NCBI RefSeq assembly: GCF_004365965.1
Contig: NZ_SOEB01000005.1
Coordinates: forward strand, 160,995-224,994
Source of the DNA: Rhodovulum visakhapatnamense
GTDB taxonomy: Bacteria > Pseudomonadota > Alphaproteobacteria > Rhodobacterales > Rhodobacteraceae
DNA: 64,000 bases
Direction of reading: 5' to 3'
Every line of letters begins with the position of its first letter. Position 1 is the stretch's first letter. The translations under genes were made by a program, and so were the position numbers. A model generated the notes under the pieces. The model worked only from the letters and a program-made list of their open reading frames with translations. It did no database searches and was not told the DNA's origin. Below, one piece after another: positions 18,719-27,266 of this stretch.

Positions 18719-19595
18719 GGGCGGCCTCGTCGAAGACGACCGGTACGCACGGGTCGAGGATGTCGACCACCAGCGGCGCCAGGTCGGCCCGGCCGCGCGG
18801 CAGGCTTTCCAGCGCCCTCTGCAGCACCCCGCCCCGCGCGCAAAGGTGATCGGTCGGCGTCAGGCGGCGAAAGGCCGCGACGCGCCCGTCCTCGACCCGC
18901 GCCGACAGGGAATAGGTCCCCCGTGCCGCGGGCACGCGAACGACCCCGCCCCGGGTGGCGGGGGTGGCGGGGAACTGACCGGACAGGCAGGCCTCGAGAT
19001 CGACCAGCCGCGCCGCCGCGCGCCAGAGCGGGCCGCGCCCGTAGCGCGCTTCGATCTCGGCCAGCAGCGGCGATGTGCGGTGCCGCAGCCAGGGCGAGTT
19101 TTCCTCCGCTGCCGCGTCAAGCGCAGGTCCGGGGTCGGCCGGGGGCAGATCGGCAACCGCCTCGCCCGGCGCGAACCGTCCGGCGAGTGCTGCCAGAACC
19201 GGCGCCACGCCCGCCCCCGCCACCAGCCAGCGGTCAAACGCATCGGGCGCGGGGCATCGGCCCGGGGGGCCGAACACGGCTCGGGCGATATCGTCGCCCG
19301 GCAGCGGCGCGGGCGGCAGGCCCAAAGCGCGTGGCCAGAGCACGAAAAACCGCATCAGATGGTCGCGCAGGATCTCGTCGGCCAGCGCCGCGCGGTCCTC
19401 AGGCCGCGCGGGCAGCCCCAGCGCCACGCGGGCCCCCAGCGACTGGGCAGCCCGGCAAAGGTTGAAGATCCGCGGCACCAGCAGGGCGGCCTCCTCGACC
19501 CGGCGATGCAGCAGCAGGGCCTCGAGCGCGGGCGGGGCCGGCGGGGCGATCCGCGGCCCGGCGCCGGTCAGGGCGATATGCAAGGCCGCGCTCAC
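18711..19595 (-). CDS. hupK: hydrogenase accessory protein HupK
   Basis: A 294-residue protein related in parts to the [NiFe] large subunit and thought to act as an assembly scaffold for the Fe(CN)2CO group. The C-terminus [16 protein letters not shown] recalls the large-subunit DPCxxC motif but lacks the second cysteine. The start is a GTG whose bases overlap the hupJ stop (GTGA); the in-frame extension upstream is antisense to HupJ and is not used. Position and neighbours match R. capsulatus hupK. Confidence 0.88.
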   Translation of the reverse strand: MSAALHIALTGAGPRIAPPAPPALEALLLHRRVEEAALLVPRIFNLCRAAQSLGARVALGLPARPEDRAALADEILRDHLMRFFVLWPRALGLPPAPLPGDDIARAVFGPPGRCPAPDAFDRWLVAGAGVAPVLAALAGRFAPGEAVADLPPADPGPALDAAAEENSPWLRHRTSPLLAEIEARYGRGPLWRAAARLVDLEACLSGQFPATPATRGGVVRVPAARGTYSLSARVEDGRVAAFRRLTPTDHLCARGGVLQRALESLPRGRADLAPLVVDILDPCVPVVFDEAAHA

Positions 19596-20410
19596 GCGCC
19601 CGGCGCCTCCGCCGGACGGTCCTCGGCCCCGGCGGCCAGACCGCCCGAGATCACCGCGCGGCGGGTCGGGGCGCCCGTGCCCGAGGCCTCGCCTTCGGCG
19701 GCCTCGGCGTCCGCCAGATCCGTCTCGCGCGCGGCACGGATGTCGGCAGCGCGGTCGGTTTCGGCCCGGTTCTCGGCCTTGAACAGCTCGACCATGACCG
19801 CGCGGGCGACCTCGACCGCCTGCAGCTGGCTGGCGAAATCGTTCATCGGCGAGAACAGCGAACAGGCCTTGTAGCCGCCCGCCATCGGCCGGACATTGTG
19901 GATGAACTCGTAGTCGCCCGACGGAAAGCACAGGCTTTCCTTGGCGCCCGCAGTCAGACCGGACCAGTCCTCGCCCTCGGCGGGCAGCAGGATCAGGTTC
20001 ATGAACCAGGGCGCCACCAGCACGCCCAGCGGGCGCCCCTCATAAAGCGCGAAGCCCACCGCTTCGACATGCAGCGAGGCGTTGACCAGGGGCACGTCGC
20101 GCATCTTCGAATGCCAGATCTCGCGGAACTCGGCCTCAAGCGCGGCGGTGCGGTCGGCGATCCAGGCCGCCGTCGCAGCCTCGGCCGCGCCGGGATCGTC
20201 CTTGACCATGAACTGGGCCTTCGGCGCGTCGCAGGTCGGGCAGGTCCAGTCCTCGGGCAGCGCGGCGAAAGGGGTGCCGGGCAGCACCTGGCGGAAGTCG
20301 TCGCCCTCGGCCGGGTCATAGACCGTCCAGCAGATCTTGCATTCCATCACCGCCGCCGCGCTGATCCGGTCGTCGCGGCCGCCATAGCTGCCCTCGAAGC
20401 GGGCGGTCAT
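19592..20410 (-). CDS. hupJ: rubredoxin-HupJ fusion protein (HupI-like plus HybE-like)
   Basis: A 272-residue protein with an N-terminal rubredoxin-like domain (two CxxC iron ligands: CKIC at about residue 24 and CPTC at about residue 57, around WTVYDPAEGDDF and PEDW) followed by a HybE/HupJ hydrogenase-assembly domain (about residues 90-215) and a low-complexity tail. In rhizobia the rubredoxin HupI and HupJ are separate genes; here they form one chain. HupI/HupJ-type proteins help mature or protect the small subunit in oxygen. The start overlaps the hupH stop by 4 bases. Confidence 0.9.
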   Translation of the reverse strand: MTARFEGSYGGRDDRISAAAVMECKICWTVYDPAEGDDFRQVLPGTPFAALPEDWTCPTCDAPKAQFMVKDDPGAAEAATAAWIADRTAALEAEFREIWHSKMRDVPLVNASLHVEAVGFALYEGRPLGVLVAPWFMNLILLPAEGEDWSGLTAGAKESLCFPSGDYEFIHNVRPMAGGYKACSLFSPMNDFASQLQAVEVARAVMVELFKAENRAETDRAADIRAARETDLADAEAAEGEASGTGAPTRRAVISGGLAAGAEDRPAEAPGA

Positions 20411-21234
20411 CGGATCGCCTCCAGCACGTCGCGGATGCGCCCGGCGCTGTCGGCCAGATCCTCGGGCGCGGCCAGCACCACCTCGGGCATGTCGGTGACC
20501 TCGAAGGTGTCGAGGATCAGCGTGTCCATCGAGTTGAAATACTGCACCCGCCAGACATTCGCCGTGGCGGTGGCGGTGATCCGGCAATTGCCATAGCCGC
20601 GCGACAGGACCGTCACAGCGCCTTCGCCAAGCGCCGCGTCCAGCCAGGCCAGATCGCCCTCGGTATGGGGCAGCAGGGTCAGGTTGACCACATGCGCGTC
20701 CTTGCCCTTGCGCCAGGCGGCCGACCGGTCGAGCAGCTCGACCAGCAGCGCCGGGGCGTTGAAGACATCGAGCCCCTTCGGCGCCTCAAGCCCCAGCGCC
20801 GCGCGCTGCGGTGCGAAGGCGATCCTGGCGCGCGCGGGCACCGCGCCGACCTCGACCCGGTCGACGCCCGCGCCCATCACCCGCCAGACCCCGGCAAAGA
20901 CGCTTTCCTGCACCGCGACGGCGGGCACGCCCTGGATGCGGACCGACACCTCGCCCTGGCCCAGCGTCTCGGTCAGAAGGGCGCGCGCGTCGGGCGGCAG
21001 GTCGGCCAGCTGAAAGCTTTCGCCCTCGCCGGTCGCGGCGGCACGCTCGCAGGCGGCGGCGGCGCGCTCCAGCAGGGCAAGCGCCGGTGCGGCGGCATCG
21101 GTATCGTCGATCTCGGGCAGATGCGCGGCATAGGTCCGCATGCCCGAAGGCATCTGCATGTAGCCAAGCTCGTCATCGGCGGGTTGCGATCCGGGGCCGA
21201 AGCCGGTGGGGGGCAGATGAAAGCCGGAAACCAT
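20407..21234 (-). CDS. hupH: hydrogenase expression/formation protein HupH
   Basis: A 275-residue HupH/HyaF-family protein. The central region SVRIQGVPAVAVQESVFAGVWRV and the C-terminal SRGYGNCRITATATANVWRVQYFN are family-typical. Its biochemical role is not settled; relatives assist small-subunit maturation. It lies between hupG and hupJ with a 10-base gap after hupG and a 4-base overlap with hupJ. Confidence 0.92.
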   Translation of the reverse strand: MVSGFHLPPTGFGPGSQPADDELGYMQMPSGMRTYAAHLPEIDDTDAAAPALALLERAAAACERAAATGEGESFQLADLPPDARALLTETLGQGEVSVRIQGVPAVAVQESVFAGVWRVMGAGVDRVEVGAVPARARIAFAPQRAALGLEAPKGLDVFNAPALLVELLDRSAAWRKGKDAHVVNLTLLPHTEGDLAWLDAALGEGAVTVLSRGYGNCRITATATANVWRVQYFNSMDTLILDTFEVTDMPEVVLAAPEDLADSAGRIRDVLEAIR

Positions 21235-21244
21235 GATGTCCTCC

Positions 21245-21631
21245 TCAGGCGTCGGTCAGCGACAGGATATGCGCGGTGCGGGCCAGATAGTCGTCCCAGT
21301 CGCGGATCTTCTGGATATCGCCCAGCAGCTGCCCCTCGCGGTAGAAGATGAAGCCCGGGGTCTTCAGCGCCCGGGTCGTCTCGCGCAGTTCGGCCTCGAT
21401 CGCGTCATCGACGAGGGCGCAGTCGAAGGCGCCCTGAAACGCCTGCCGCAGCTCGGGCAGGATCACCGCCGCATCGGCGGTCTCGAGGTTGCGCGCGGGA
21501 TCGCCGGGCACGAACAGGCAATGCACCCCCGGCCGCGCGGTGAAGGCCGCGACATCCGCCATGTCGGTCAGCCTGGGCCAGCCGAGATCGGTTTCGAGAC
21601 GGGCAATCAGCGGGTGGGTCATGGCGGTCAT
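21245..21631 (-). CDS. hupG: HupG, HyaE-family thioredoxin-like hydrogenase accessory protein
   Basis: A 128-residue HyaE/HupG-type protein with a thioredoxin-like fold but no CxxC redox motif ([29 protein letters not shown]). Relatives chaperone the Tat-targeted small subunit in the cytoplasm. The start MTAMTHPL overlaps the hupF stop by 4 bases; MTHPL three codons later is an alternative. Order hupF-G-H-J matches R. capsulatus. Confidence 0.9.
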   Translation of the reverse strand: MTAMTHPLIARLETDLGWPRLTDMADVAAFTARPGVHCLFVPGDPARNLETADAAVILPELRQAFQGAFDCALVDDAIEAELRETTRALKTPGFIFYREGQLLGDIQKIRDWDDYLARTAHILSLTDA

Positions 21632-21939
21632 CCCTGGGTGTCGCCAGCCGCCAGCGCGGCCTGCAGGTGGGGGGGAAGGCTCGGTTCGCGGGCCTCGAGA
21701 TCGGCGAAGGCATCGCCCGCCGAGCCACCCGCCATCACCGCGCGCAGCCCGTCCAGCGCGGCGCGGATCCTCTGCGCCTCGTCGGGGTCGAGCAGATCGC
21801 GCGCGGCGCCCAGAAAGGTCAGCACCCAGTCGCCCACCCGCGCCTCGGGCGTCAGCGACAGGTCGATCAGCGCGCCTTCGTCGGTGCGCCCGGCAATGCC
21901 GTCGATCCCGATCAGCCGCATCGGCTCGCCCACGCACAT
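21628..21939 (-). CDS. hupF: HypC-like large-subunit chaperone HupF
   Basis: A 103-residue paralogue of HypC. The N-terminal [14 protein letters not shown] keeps the essential Cys2. HupF proteins bind HupL and stabilise it during maturation, notably at higher oxygen in rhizobia. The start overlaps the hupD stop by one base. Confidence 0.95.
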   Translation of the reverse strand: MCVGEPMRLIGIDGIAGRTDEGALIDLSLTPEARVGDWVLTFLGAARDLLDPDEAQRIRAALDGLRAVMAGGSAGDAFADLEAREPSLPPHLQAALAAGDTQG

Positions 21940-22580
21940 CAGCGCACCGGCCCGGCAAGATCGCCCTGCCCGGGGAAGAACCGGTCGTCGCCCGAGCGGC
22001 AGGCCGCCTCGGCCGAGGGCCGGCCGGATTCGTAGGCCTCGCGGCGGATCGAGGGATCGGCCAGATCGGGCGTGGCGGTGCGGCCCGGCCGCGCGGCGAC
22101 GCCCCAGCGGGCGAGCTCGGCCAGCCCTTCGGCCAGCGCATCGGGCAGCCGCGCCGCCACGGTTGCGGTCAGCCCGCCGCCGTAATCCTCGATCTCGGCG
22201 GGCTGGCAGCCGATCAGGGTCATCCGTGCCGGGCTGCAGCCCTTGAAGGCGGCCGTGGCCAGCACATCCTGAAACCCGGTCTGGTGCAGGCTCATCTTCT
22301 TCGCGCCCATGAAGGCGGGCACGTCGCCGTCGCGGACGATCTTCAGCGTGCCGGGTGCCAGCCCGTAATCGACCGCATCGAAGATCAGAAGATCGTCGGC
22401 CTCTTCGAGAAAGGGCAGCAGATAAAGCCCCTGGGTGCCACCATCCAGAAGCCGCACCCCGGCGTCGAAGGCATGGGTCTCGGCCAGCGTCTCGACACAG
22501 CGGGGCCCGAAGCCCTCATCCGCCCAGAGGACGTTTCCGATACCGAGGATCAGGGTCAGGCGGTCAGTCGCGGCGGGCAT
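21939..22580 (-). CDS. hupD: hydrogenase maturation endopeptidase HupD
   Basis: A 213-residue nickel-dependent protease that trims the C-terminus of HupL after the metal centre is built. Expected nickel ligands are present: a Glu in [11 protein letters not shown] (about residue 22), an Asp in IFDAVDYG and a His in MSLHQTG. The last 40 residues are polar and poorly conserved. It is the first gene after the 178-base gap that follows hupC, and its GGAGGAC ribosome-binding site lies just upstream. Confidence 0.96.
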   Translation of the reverse strand: MPAATDRLTLILGIGNVLWADEGFGPRCVETLAETHAFDAGVRLLDGGTQGLYLLPFLEEADDLLIFDAVDYGLAPGTLKIVRDGDVPAFMGAKKMSLHQTGFQDVLATAAFKGCSPARMTLIGCQPAEIEDYGGGLTATVAARLPDALAEGLAELARWGVAARPGRTATPDLADPSIRREAYESGRPSAEAACRSGDDRFFPGQGDLAGPVR

Positions 22581-22712
22581 GGGGTCCTCCCTCGGCCGGT
22601 GCCGACAGCGGGGGCCATCCTGCCCCGCCTCCGGCGGAAAATAGGGTCTTTCGGTACGGCGGGAAGGCCCTGCGGCCGGCGCAGATCGCCAGCGCGTCGG
22701 CCGCCCCGCCGC

Positions 22713-22738
22713 GCCGCGGGCAAAGCTGTGCCCGCGGC
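22713..22738 (-). repeat. strong hairpin between hupC and hupD
   Basis: A perfect 10-bp inverted repeat (GCCGCGGGCA / TGCCCGCGGC) with a six-base loop sits 20 bases after the hupC stop, in an otherwise gene-free 178-base gap. No run of T follows in the direction of transcription, so it is more likely an RNA-stability or partial-termination element that separates expression of the structural genes from the accessory genes. Confidence 0.7.
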
Positions 22739-22758
22739 TTCGGGGTCTTCGCGTTGTT

Positions 22759-23553
22759 TTATTCCACCCGATTGTCCTTGAAGGTCCGCCAGCCGGAAAT
22801 CATGGTGGTGATCATCGACTGACGCGACATGATATCTTCGCGGATCGCGGCATAGATGTGAAAGATCGCAAAGAGCGTGATCGCCCACATCCCCAGATGG
22901 TGCAGCGTGTGCAGCCGCTGGGAATTGCCGACAAGCCCCAGCATCCAGCCGAACCAGCTGTCGTAGAACGACCCCTGCCCCGCCCCTTCGGCATAAAGCG
23001 CGAAGCCGGTGACGATCATGAAGGTCATGCCCAGCGTGATGAAGGTGAACATCGCGAAATGGGCCAGCGGGTTGTGGCCGATATACTTCTTCGGCTCCTT
23101 TTCGAGGAAGGCGTACCAGCGTGCCTCGAAGATCATCTCTTTCCACCAGCGCTTGCGCCAGACCGGGATGTAGAACAGCTGCCGCGCATGCCGGTTGCCG
23201 ACGAAGGCAAAGTAGATCCGGCCCAGGAAGGCGACCGTCAGCACCATGCCCGAGGCGAAATGGGCAAAGCGGATATAGCCGAACACGAACTGGTCGGTCG
23301 CCTCGGCGATTTCCATGGTGGGCGGCGGCGAGGCGATCAGGTAGCCCGTCACGATCAGGATCGTGATCGCCAGCGCGTTGACCCAGTGCCAGATCCGGAC
23401 CGGCATTTCGTAGACATAGACGGCCGCGCGCAGCTGCAGGCTTTCGATATCCTCGGGACGGGCACCGCCGGTCAGCCGCGCGGCCTCGAGCGGGGTCGGC
23501 GCCTCGGGGTTCGGGATATGGATCGGGATGGAGGTTCTGTCTTCGACACTCAT
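22759..23553 (-). CDS. hupC: Ni/Fe-hydrogenase b-type cytochrome subunit HupC
   Basis: A 264-residue membrane di-heme cytochrome b that anchors HupSL and passes electrons from H2 to the quinone pool. Four membrane segments are visible with histidines placed for heme binding (VRIWHWVNAL, FGYIRFAHFASG, LHHLGMWAITLFAIFHIY). The N-terminal 45 residues are cytoplasmic. The start MSVEDRTS follows the hupE stop by 10 bases; the in-frame sequence upstream is antisense to HupE. Confidence 0.96.
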   Translation of the reverse strand: MSVEDRTSIPIHIPNPEAPTPLEAARLTGGARPEDIESLQLRAAVYVYEMPVRIWHWVNALAITILIVTGYLIASPPPTMEIAEATDQFVFGYIRFAHFASGMVLTVAFLGRIYFAFVGNRHARQLFYIPVWRKRWWKEMIFEARWYAFLEKEPKKYIGHNPLAHFAMFTFITLGMTFMIVTGFALYAEGAGQGSFYDSWFGWMLGLVGNSQRLHTLHHLGMWAITLFAIFHIYAAIREDIMSRQSMITTMISGWRTFKDNRVE

Positions 23554-23563
23554 GGCGCGATCC

Positions 23564-24145
23564 TCATCCGGCAAGGAGCCAGGCGCCCGAGGCCACCAGC
23601 GCGCCTCCGGCAGTCCGGCGCAGGGTGCGGGCGGCGCGGGCCTCCGCGACCGCGCGGGCAACAAGAATGCCGGTCAGGTGCAGCGCCGCGGTCGAGATCA
23701 GGAACCCGCCCAGATAGGCCAGCGCCGCCCCGGTCGCCTCGGAGGCATGGGCATGGCCGTGGCAGATGCCGAAAAGCGCGATCGCCCCCAGCGAGGCGCC
23801 GGTGACCCAGCGCGCCTGCCCGCGATGGGCAAAGGCGGCCAGAACACCGAAGGCCAGGACCGAGGCCGCGATCATGCCCTCGACGCCCGGCAGCGGCACC
23901 CCCGCCCAGGACAGCGCGGCGCCTGCAACCATCGCCCCCATGAAGGCGGCGGCCCCCGCCCAGAGGCGCGCGCTCAGCGCAAAGCCCGACCAGAGCCCCA
24001 CCGCCAGCATCGCCAGCAGGTGATCGGCCCCGGTCAGCGGGTGCAGCACCCCATGAACGAACCCGGTAGACGCCCCATGGCCGGTATGGGCCAGGGCCGG
24101 GCCCGCCACTGCGGCCAGAGCCGCGGCAAGCAGATATTTCCTCAT
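23564..24145 (-). CDS. hupE: HupE/UreJ-family nickel permease
   Basis: A 193-residue membrane protein with an N-terminal signal-like segment (MRKYLLAAALAAVAGPALA) followed by HTGHG and about six membrane segments. The HupE/UreJ motifs HPLTGADHLLAMLAVG and FGICHGHAHA, whose histidines and aspartate are tied to nickel transport in rhizobial HupE, are intact. GGGAGGAG lies 6 bases before the ATG. It sits between hupL and hupC, not after hupC as in rhizobia. It presumably supplies Ni2+ to HypA/HypB. Confidence 0.94.
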   Translation of the reverse strand: MRKYLLAAALAAVAGPALAHTGHGASTGFVHGVLHPLTGADHLLAMLAVGLWSGFALSARLWAGAAAFMGAMVAGAALSWAGVPLPGVEGMIAASVLAFGVLAAFAHRGQARWVTGASLGAIALFGICHGHAHASEATGAALAYLGGFLISTAALHLTGILVARAVAEARAARTLRRTAGGALVASGAWLLAG

Positions 24146-24159
24146 CGTCGTCTCCTCCC

Positions 24160-25950
24160 TCAGCGCACCTTGACCCGGGTCAGTTCCTGTCCGTCCGGCG
24201 ACATCACATGGGTCGAGCAGGCCAGGCACGGATCGAAGCTGTGCAGCGTCCTGAGGATCTCGACCGGCTCGTCGGGGCGTTCCATCTTGGTGTCCATCAG
24301 AGCCGCCTCGAAGGCGCCGATATTTCCGGCGGTGTCGCGCGGGCTGCCGTTCCAGGTGGTGGGCACAACGCATTGATAGTTCTCGATCCGCCCCCCCTTG
24401 ATCTTGATCCAGTGGCCCAGCGCGCCGCGCGGCGCCTCGGTCATGCCGACGCCCTTGGCCTCTTTCGGCCAGGTCTTCGGGTCCCATTTCTCGACATTGG
24501 CGGTGGCGGTGTCGCCGTTCCGGCAGGTCGCGATCAGCTTGTCGAAGAAATACTTCTGCAACCGGGTACAGTATTCAGCCTCAAGCGCGCGGGCCGCGGT
24601 GCGCCCCAGCGTCGAGAACAACGCCTCGACCGGCAGGTCCATGGTCCGCAAAAGCCCCTCGACCTGGCCCTTGATGTCCTCATGGCCCTTGGCATAGCCG
24701 ATGACATAGCGGGCCAGCGGCCCCACCTCCATCGCATGGCCCTTCCAGCGGGGCGCCTTGATCCAGGAATACTTGGCCGCCTCGTCCAGTTCCTCGATAT
24801 TGGTCTTGGTCCCCTTGGCATTGGGCCCCAGCTCGAATTTCGGCTCGGTCACGCCGTCCCAGGGATGCAGGCCCTTGCCCGGCTCGCCATAGCTGTACCA
24901 GGAGTGATCGACGAATTCCTGCACCTGTTCGGGATCGCGCGGATCGACGTCGAGCACCTCGTTGAGGTTGCCGTTGATGATGGCGCCGCGCGGCAGGTGC
25001 AGCTGGTCCGCCGAGAAGTCGTTGGGGTTCTCGGGGATGTCGCCATAGGCCATGACCGCCTGGCCCGACAGCCCGCCGCCGTAAAGCCAGCTTTTGTAGA
25101 AGCCGCCAATGGCAACGACATCCGGGATATAGACGTTCTTCACGAAGGTCGTGCACTGGTCGATGATGGAGCTGACCATGTTCAGCCGCTCGATGTTGAT
25201 CGCGCCGACCGCACCGGTGCCGTCGAGATTGATCGGACAGGGCACACCGCCCACCAGCCAGTTGGGGTGCGGGTTCTTGCCGCCGAAGATGGTGTGGATC
25301 TTCACCACTTCCTTCTGCAAATCCAGCGCCTCGAGGTAGTGGGTCGTGGCCATCAGATCGGCCTCGGGCGGCAGCAGATAGGCCGGATTGTCCCAATAGC
25401 CGTTCTTGAACAGCCCCAGCTGCCCAGATTCGACGAATTTCTTCAGCCGGTTCTGCACGTCGCGGAAATAGCCGGGCGAGGACAGCGGGTGGCTGGGCGA
25501 AACCGCCTGTTGCAGTTCCGACGTGGCCTTCGGATCGGCCTTCAGCGCGTTCACGGGGTTCACCCAGTCCAGCGCATGCAGGTGGTAGAAATGGACGATA
25601 TGGTCGTGAATCTGAAGGTTCAGCTGCATGATGTTGCGGATCGAGTTGGCGTTCTGCGGGATGGTGATCCCCAGCGCGTCCTCGACCGCACGCACCGAGG
25701 TCAGCGCATGCGTCCCGGTGCAGACGCCGCAGATCCGTTCGGTGAAGGCCCAGGCATCGCGCGGGTCGCGGCCCTTGAGGATCACCTCGAGCCCCCGCCA
25801 CATGGTCCCGGTCGAGACCGCGTTGCGAATGATGCCCTGATCGTCCACATTCACCTCGCAGCGCATGTGGCCCTCGATCCGGGTCACGGGATCGACGACG
25901 ATGCGGCGGCCGGAATTGTCGAGGTCAAAGCCGTTCGGGGTCGCGACCAT
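24160..25950 (-). CDS. hupL: uptake [NiFe]-hydrogenase large subunit HupL
   Basis: A 596-residue catalytic subunit. The L1 motif ([14 protein letters not shown], two Ni-binding cysteines) and L2 motif (DPCLACSTH) are intact, followed by a C-terminal tail of 15 residues starting VMSPDGQE that HupD should remove after the His. The N-terminal [16 protein letters not shown] is typical. It follows hupS by three bases; a strong GAGGAGG ribosome-binding site lies inside the hupS end. It forms the periplasm-facing membrane-bound H2-uptake enzyme with HupS and HupC. Confidence 0.98.
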   Translation of the reverse strand: MVATPNGFDLDNSGRRIVVDPVTRIEGHMRCEVNVDDQGIIRNAVSTGTMWRGLEVILKGRDPRDAWAFTERICGVCTGTHALTSVRAVEDALGITIPQNANSIRNIMQLNLQIHDHIVHFYHLHALDWVNPVNALKADPKATSELQQAVSPSHPLSSPGYFRDVQNRLKKFVESGQLGLFKNGYWDNPAYLLPPEADLMATTHYLEALDLQKEVVKIHTIFGGKNPHPNWLVGGVPCPINLDGTGAVGAINIERLNMVSSIIDQCTTFVKNVYIPDVVAIGGFYKSWLYGGGLSGQAVMAYGDIPENPNDFSADQLHLPRGAIINGNLNEVLDVDPRDPEQVQEFVDHSWYSYGEPGKGLHPWDGVTEPKFELGPNAKGTKTNIEELDEAAKYSWIKAPRWKGHAMEVGPLARYVIGYAKGHEDIKGQVEGLLRTMDLPVEALFSTLGRTAARALEAEYCTRLQKYFFDKLIATCRNGDTATANVEKWDPKTWPKEAKGVGMTEAPRGALGHWIKIKGGRIENYQCVVPTTWNGSPRDTAGNIGAFEAALMDTKMERPDEPVEILRTLHSFDPCLACSTHVMSPDGQELTRVKVR

Positions 25951-25953
25951 GGC

Positions 25954-27048
25954 TTACACCTCCTCTTTCTTCGCGGCGTCCTGGGACTTCTTCTGGGCCC
26001 GTTTCAGGGCCGAGGCGGCGACATGGGCGACGATGCCCGCGCCCACCGCCCCGGCGGCGGTAAAGCCGATCTGATCGGCGGTGGCCTCGATCCCGAACTG
26101 CTTGATCGTGGTCAGCCGGTCATAGAACGACCCCTGGTCCCAGAACCCGTCCTCGGAACAGCCGATGCAGCCATGGCCCGACTGGATCGGGAAGCTGACG
26201 CCCTCGTTCCAGCGCACGGTGGAACAGGCATTGTAGGTGGTCGGCCCCTTGCAGCCCATCTTGTAGAGGCAATAGCCCTTGCGCGCATAGTCGTCGTCCC
26301 AGTTCTCGACGAACTGGCCCGCGTCGAAATGCGGGCGGCGGTAGCACTTGTCGTGGATGCGCTGGGAATAGAACATCTTCGGCCGCCCCTGACGGTCGAG
26401 ATCGGGCATGCGGTCGAAGGTCAGCATGTAGGTGATGACGCCGGTCATGACCTCGGCGATGGGCGGACAGCCCGGCACCTTGATGATCGGCTTGTCGGTG
26501 ATGACCTTGTGCACCGGCGTCGCGCGGGTCGGGTTCGGGGCCGCCGCCTGCACGCAGCCATAGGAGGCGCAGGCCCCCCAGGAGATGATCGCCTTGGCGT
26601 GTTCGGCCGCATGGCGCAGCTGATCGACGAAGGGCTTGCCGCCGATGATGCAGTACATCCCGTCCTCGTTCAGCGGCGGGTTCCCTTCCACCGCAAGGAT
26701 GTAGTTGCCCTTGTATTTCTCGATCGTGTCTTCCAGCGCCGCCTCGGCCGCATGGCCCGCCGCCGCCATCAGCGTGTCGTCGTAATCGAGCGAGATCATC
26801 GACAGCACCACATCCTTGGCCAGCGGATGGGCCGAGCGGATGAAGCTTTCCGAACAGCAGGTGCATTCGAGCCCGTGCACCCAGATCACGGGGGTCCGCG
26901 GCTTGGTTTCCATCGCATGGGCGATCTTCGGCACGAAGGCGGGTCCCAGCCCCAGCGCTGCCGCCGTGAGCGAACAATACTTCATGAAGCTGCGCCGGGT
27001 GATCCCCTGGCGGCGCATCACCTCATAGAATGTCTCGATTTCGGCCAA
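25954..27048 (-). CDS. hupS: uptake [NiFe]-hydrogenase small subunit HupS (TTG start)
   Basis: A 364-residue Fe-S small subunit exported by the Tat system: the signal RRSFMKY and hydrophobic h-region end at about AHA (residue 45). Fe-S cysteines ([48 protein letters not shown]) are all present, and a C-terminal hydrophobic anchor (about 325-345) is followed by a lysine-rich tail. The start is taken as TTG because it gives the N-terminus [19 protein letters not shown], matching the known Rhodobacter HupS start, and a strong GGGAGGA sits six bases before it; in-frame sequence upstream lies in the promoter region. Confidence 0.96.
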   Translation of the reverse strand: MAEIETFYEVMRRQGITRRSFMKYCSLTAAALGLGPAFVPKIAHAMETKPRTPVIWVHGLECTCCSESFIRSAHPLAKDVVLSMISLDYDDTLMAAAGHAAEAALEDTIEKYKGNYILAVEGNPPLNEDGMYCIIGGKPFVDQLRHAAEHAKAIISWGACASYGCVQAAAPNPTRATPVHKVITDKPIIKVPGCPPIAEVMTGVITYMLTFDRMPDLDRQGRPKMFYSQRIHDKCYRRPHFDAGQFVENWDDDYARKGYCLYKMGCKGPTTYNACSTVRWNEGVSFPIQSGHGCIGCSEDGFWDQGSFYDRLTTIKQFGIEATADQIGFTAAGAVGAGIVAHVAASALKRAQKKSQDAAKKEEV

Positions 27049-27053
27049 GTCGG

Positions 27054-27060
27054 TCCTCCC
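27054..27060 (-). promoter_or_regulatory. ribosome-binding site deciding the hupS TTG start
   Basis: GGGAGGA in transcript sense, with the short spacer CCGAC before TTG 27048. No ATG or GTG at suitable spacing follows it; this fixes the hupS start. Confidence 0.75.
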
Positions 27061-27266
27061 GTCCAATGACCCGGCGCCGCGGCGGCGCGCGGAAGGTTCA
27101 GTATGCCAGCGCATGCAAACAGAGCGCGGCCGGCACCAGCAAGGATTTCCTCAGGATGTTTAAGATCGTGTTAATTGCGTTATATTTCAGACGTTTACCC
27201 ACCTTAATCCGAGACATTGCGGCGGATTGACCGGTAATCTCTTTACCGACAAAAACGCTTTCTGGA
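27061..27266 (-). promoter_or_regulatory. hupS upstream regulatory region
   Basis: About 200 bases without a gene between hypF and hupS, clearly AT-richer between about 27150 and 27260 than the neighbouring genes. In R. capsulatus this region carries an IHF site, a sigma-70 promoter and a distal HupR site. No unambiguous -35/-10 pair could be chosen by eye. The AT-rich middle could hold the IHF bend. A HupR-like half-palindrome lies at its far end. Confidence 0.65.
27242..27252 (-). promoter_or_regulatory. candidate HupR-binding site, TTG-N5-AAA
   Basis: In transcript sense the sequence is TTG-TCGGT-AAA, one base off the TTG-N5-CAA palindrome reported for R. capsulatus HupR. It lies about 195 bases upstream of the hupS start, a comparable distance. 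The match is short, so this is a candidate only. Confidence 0.45.
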
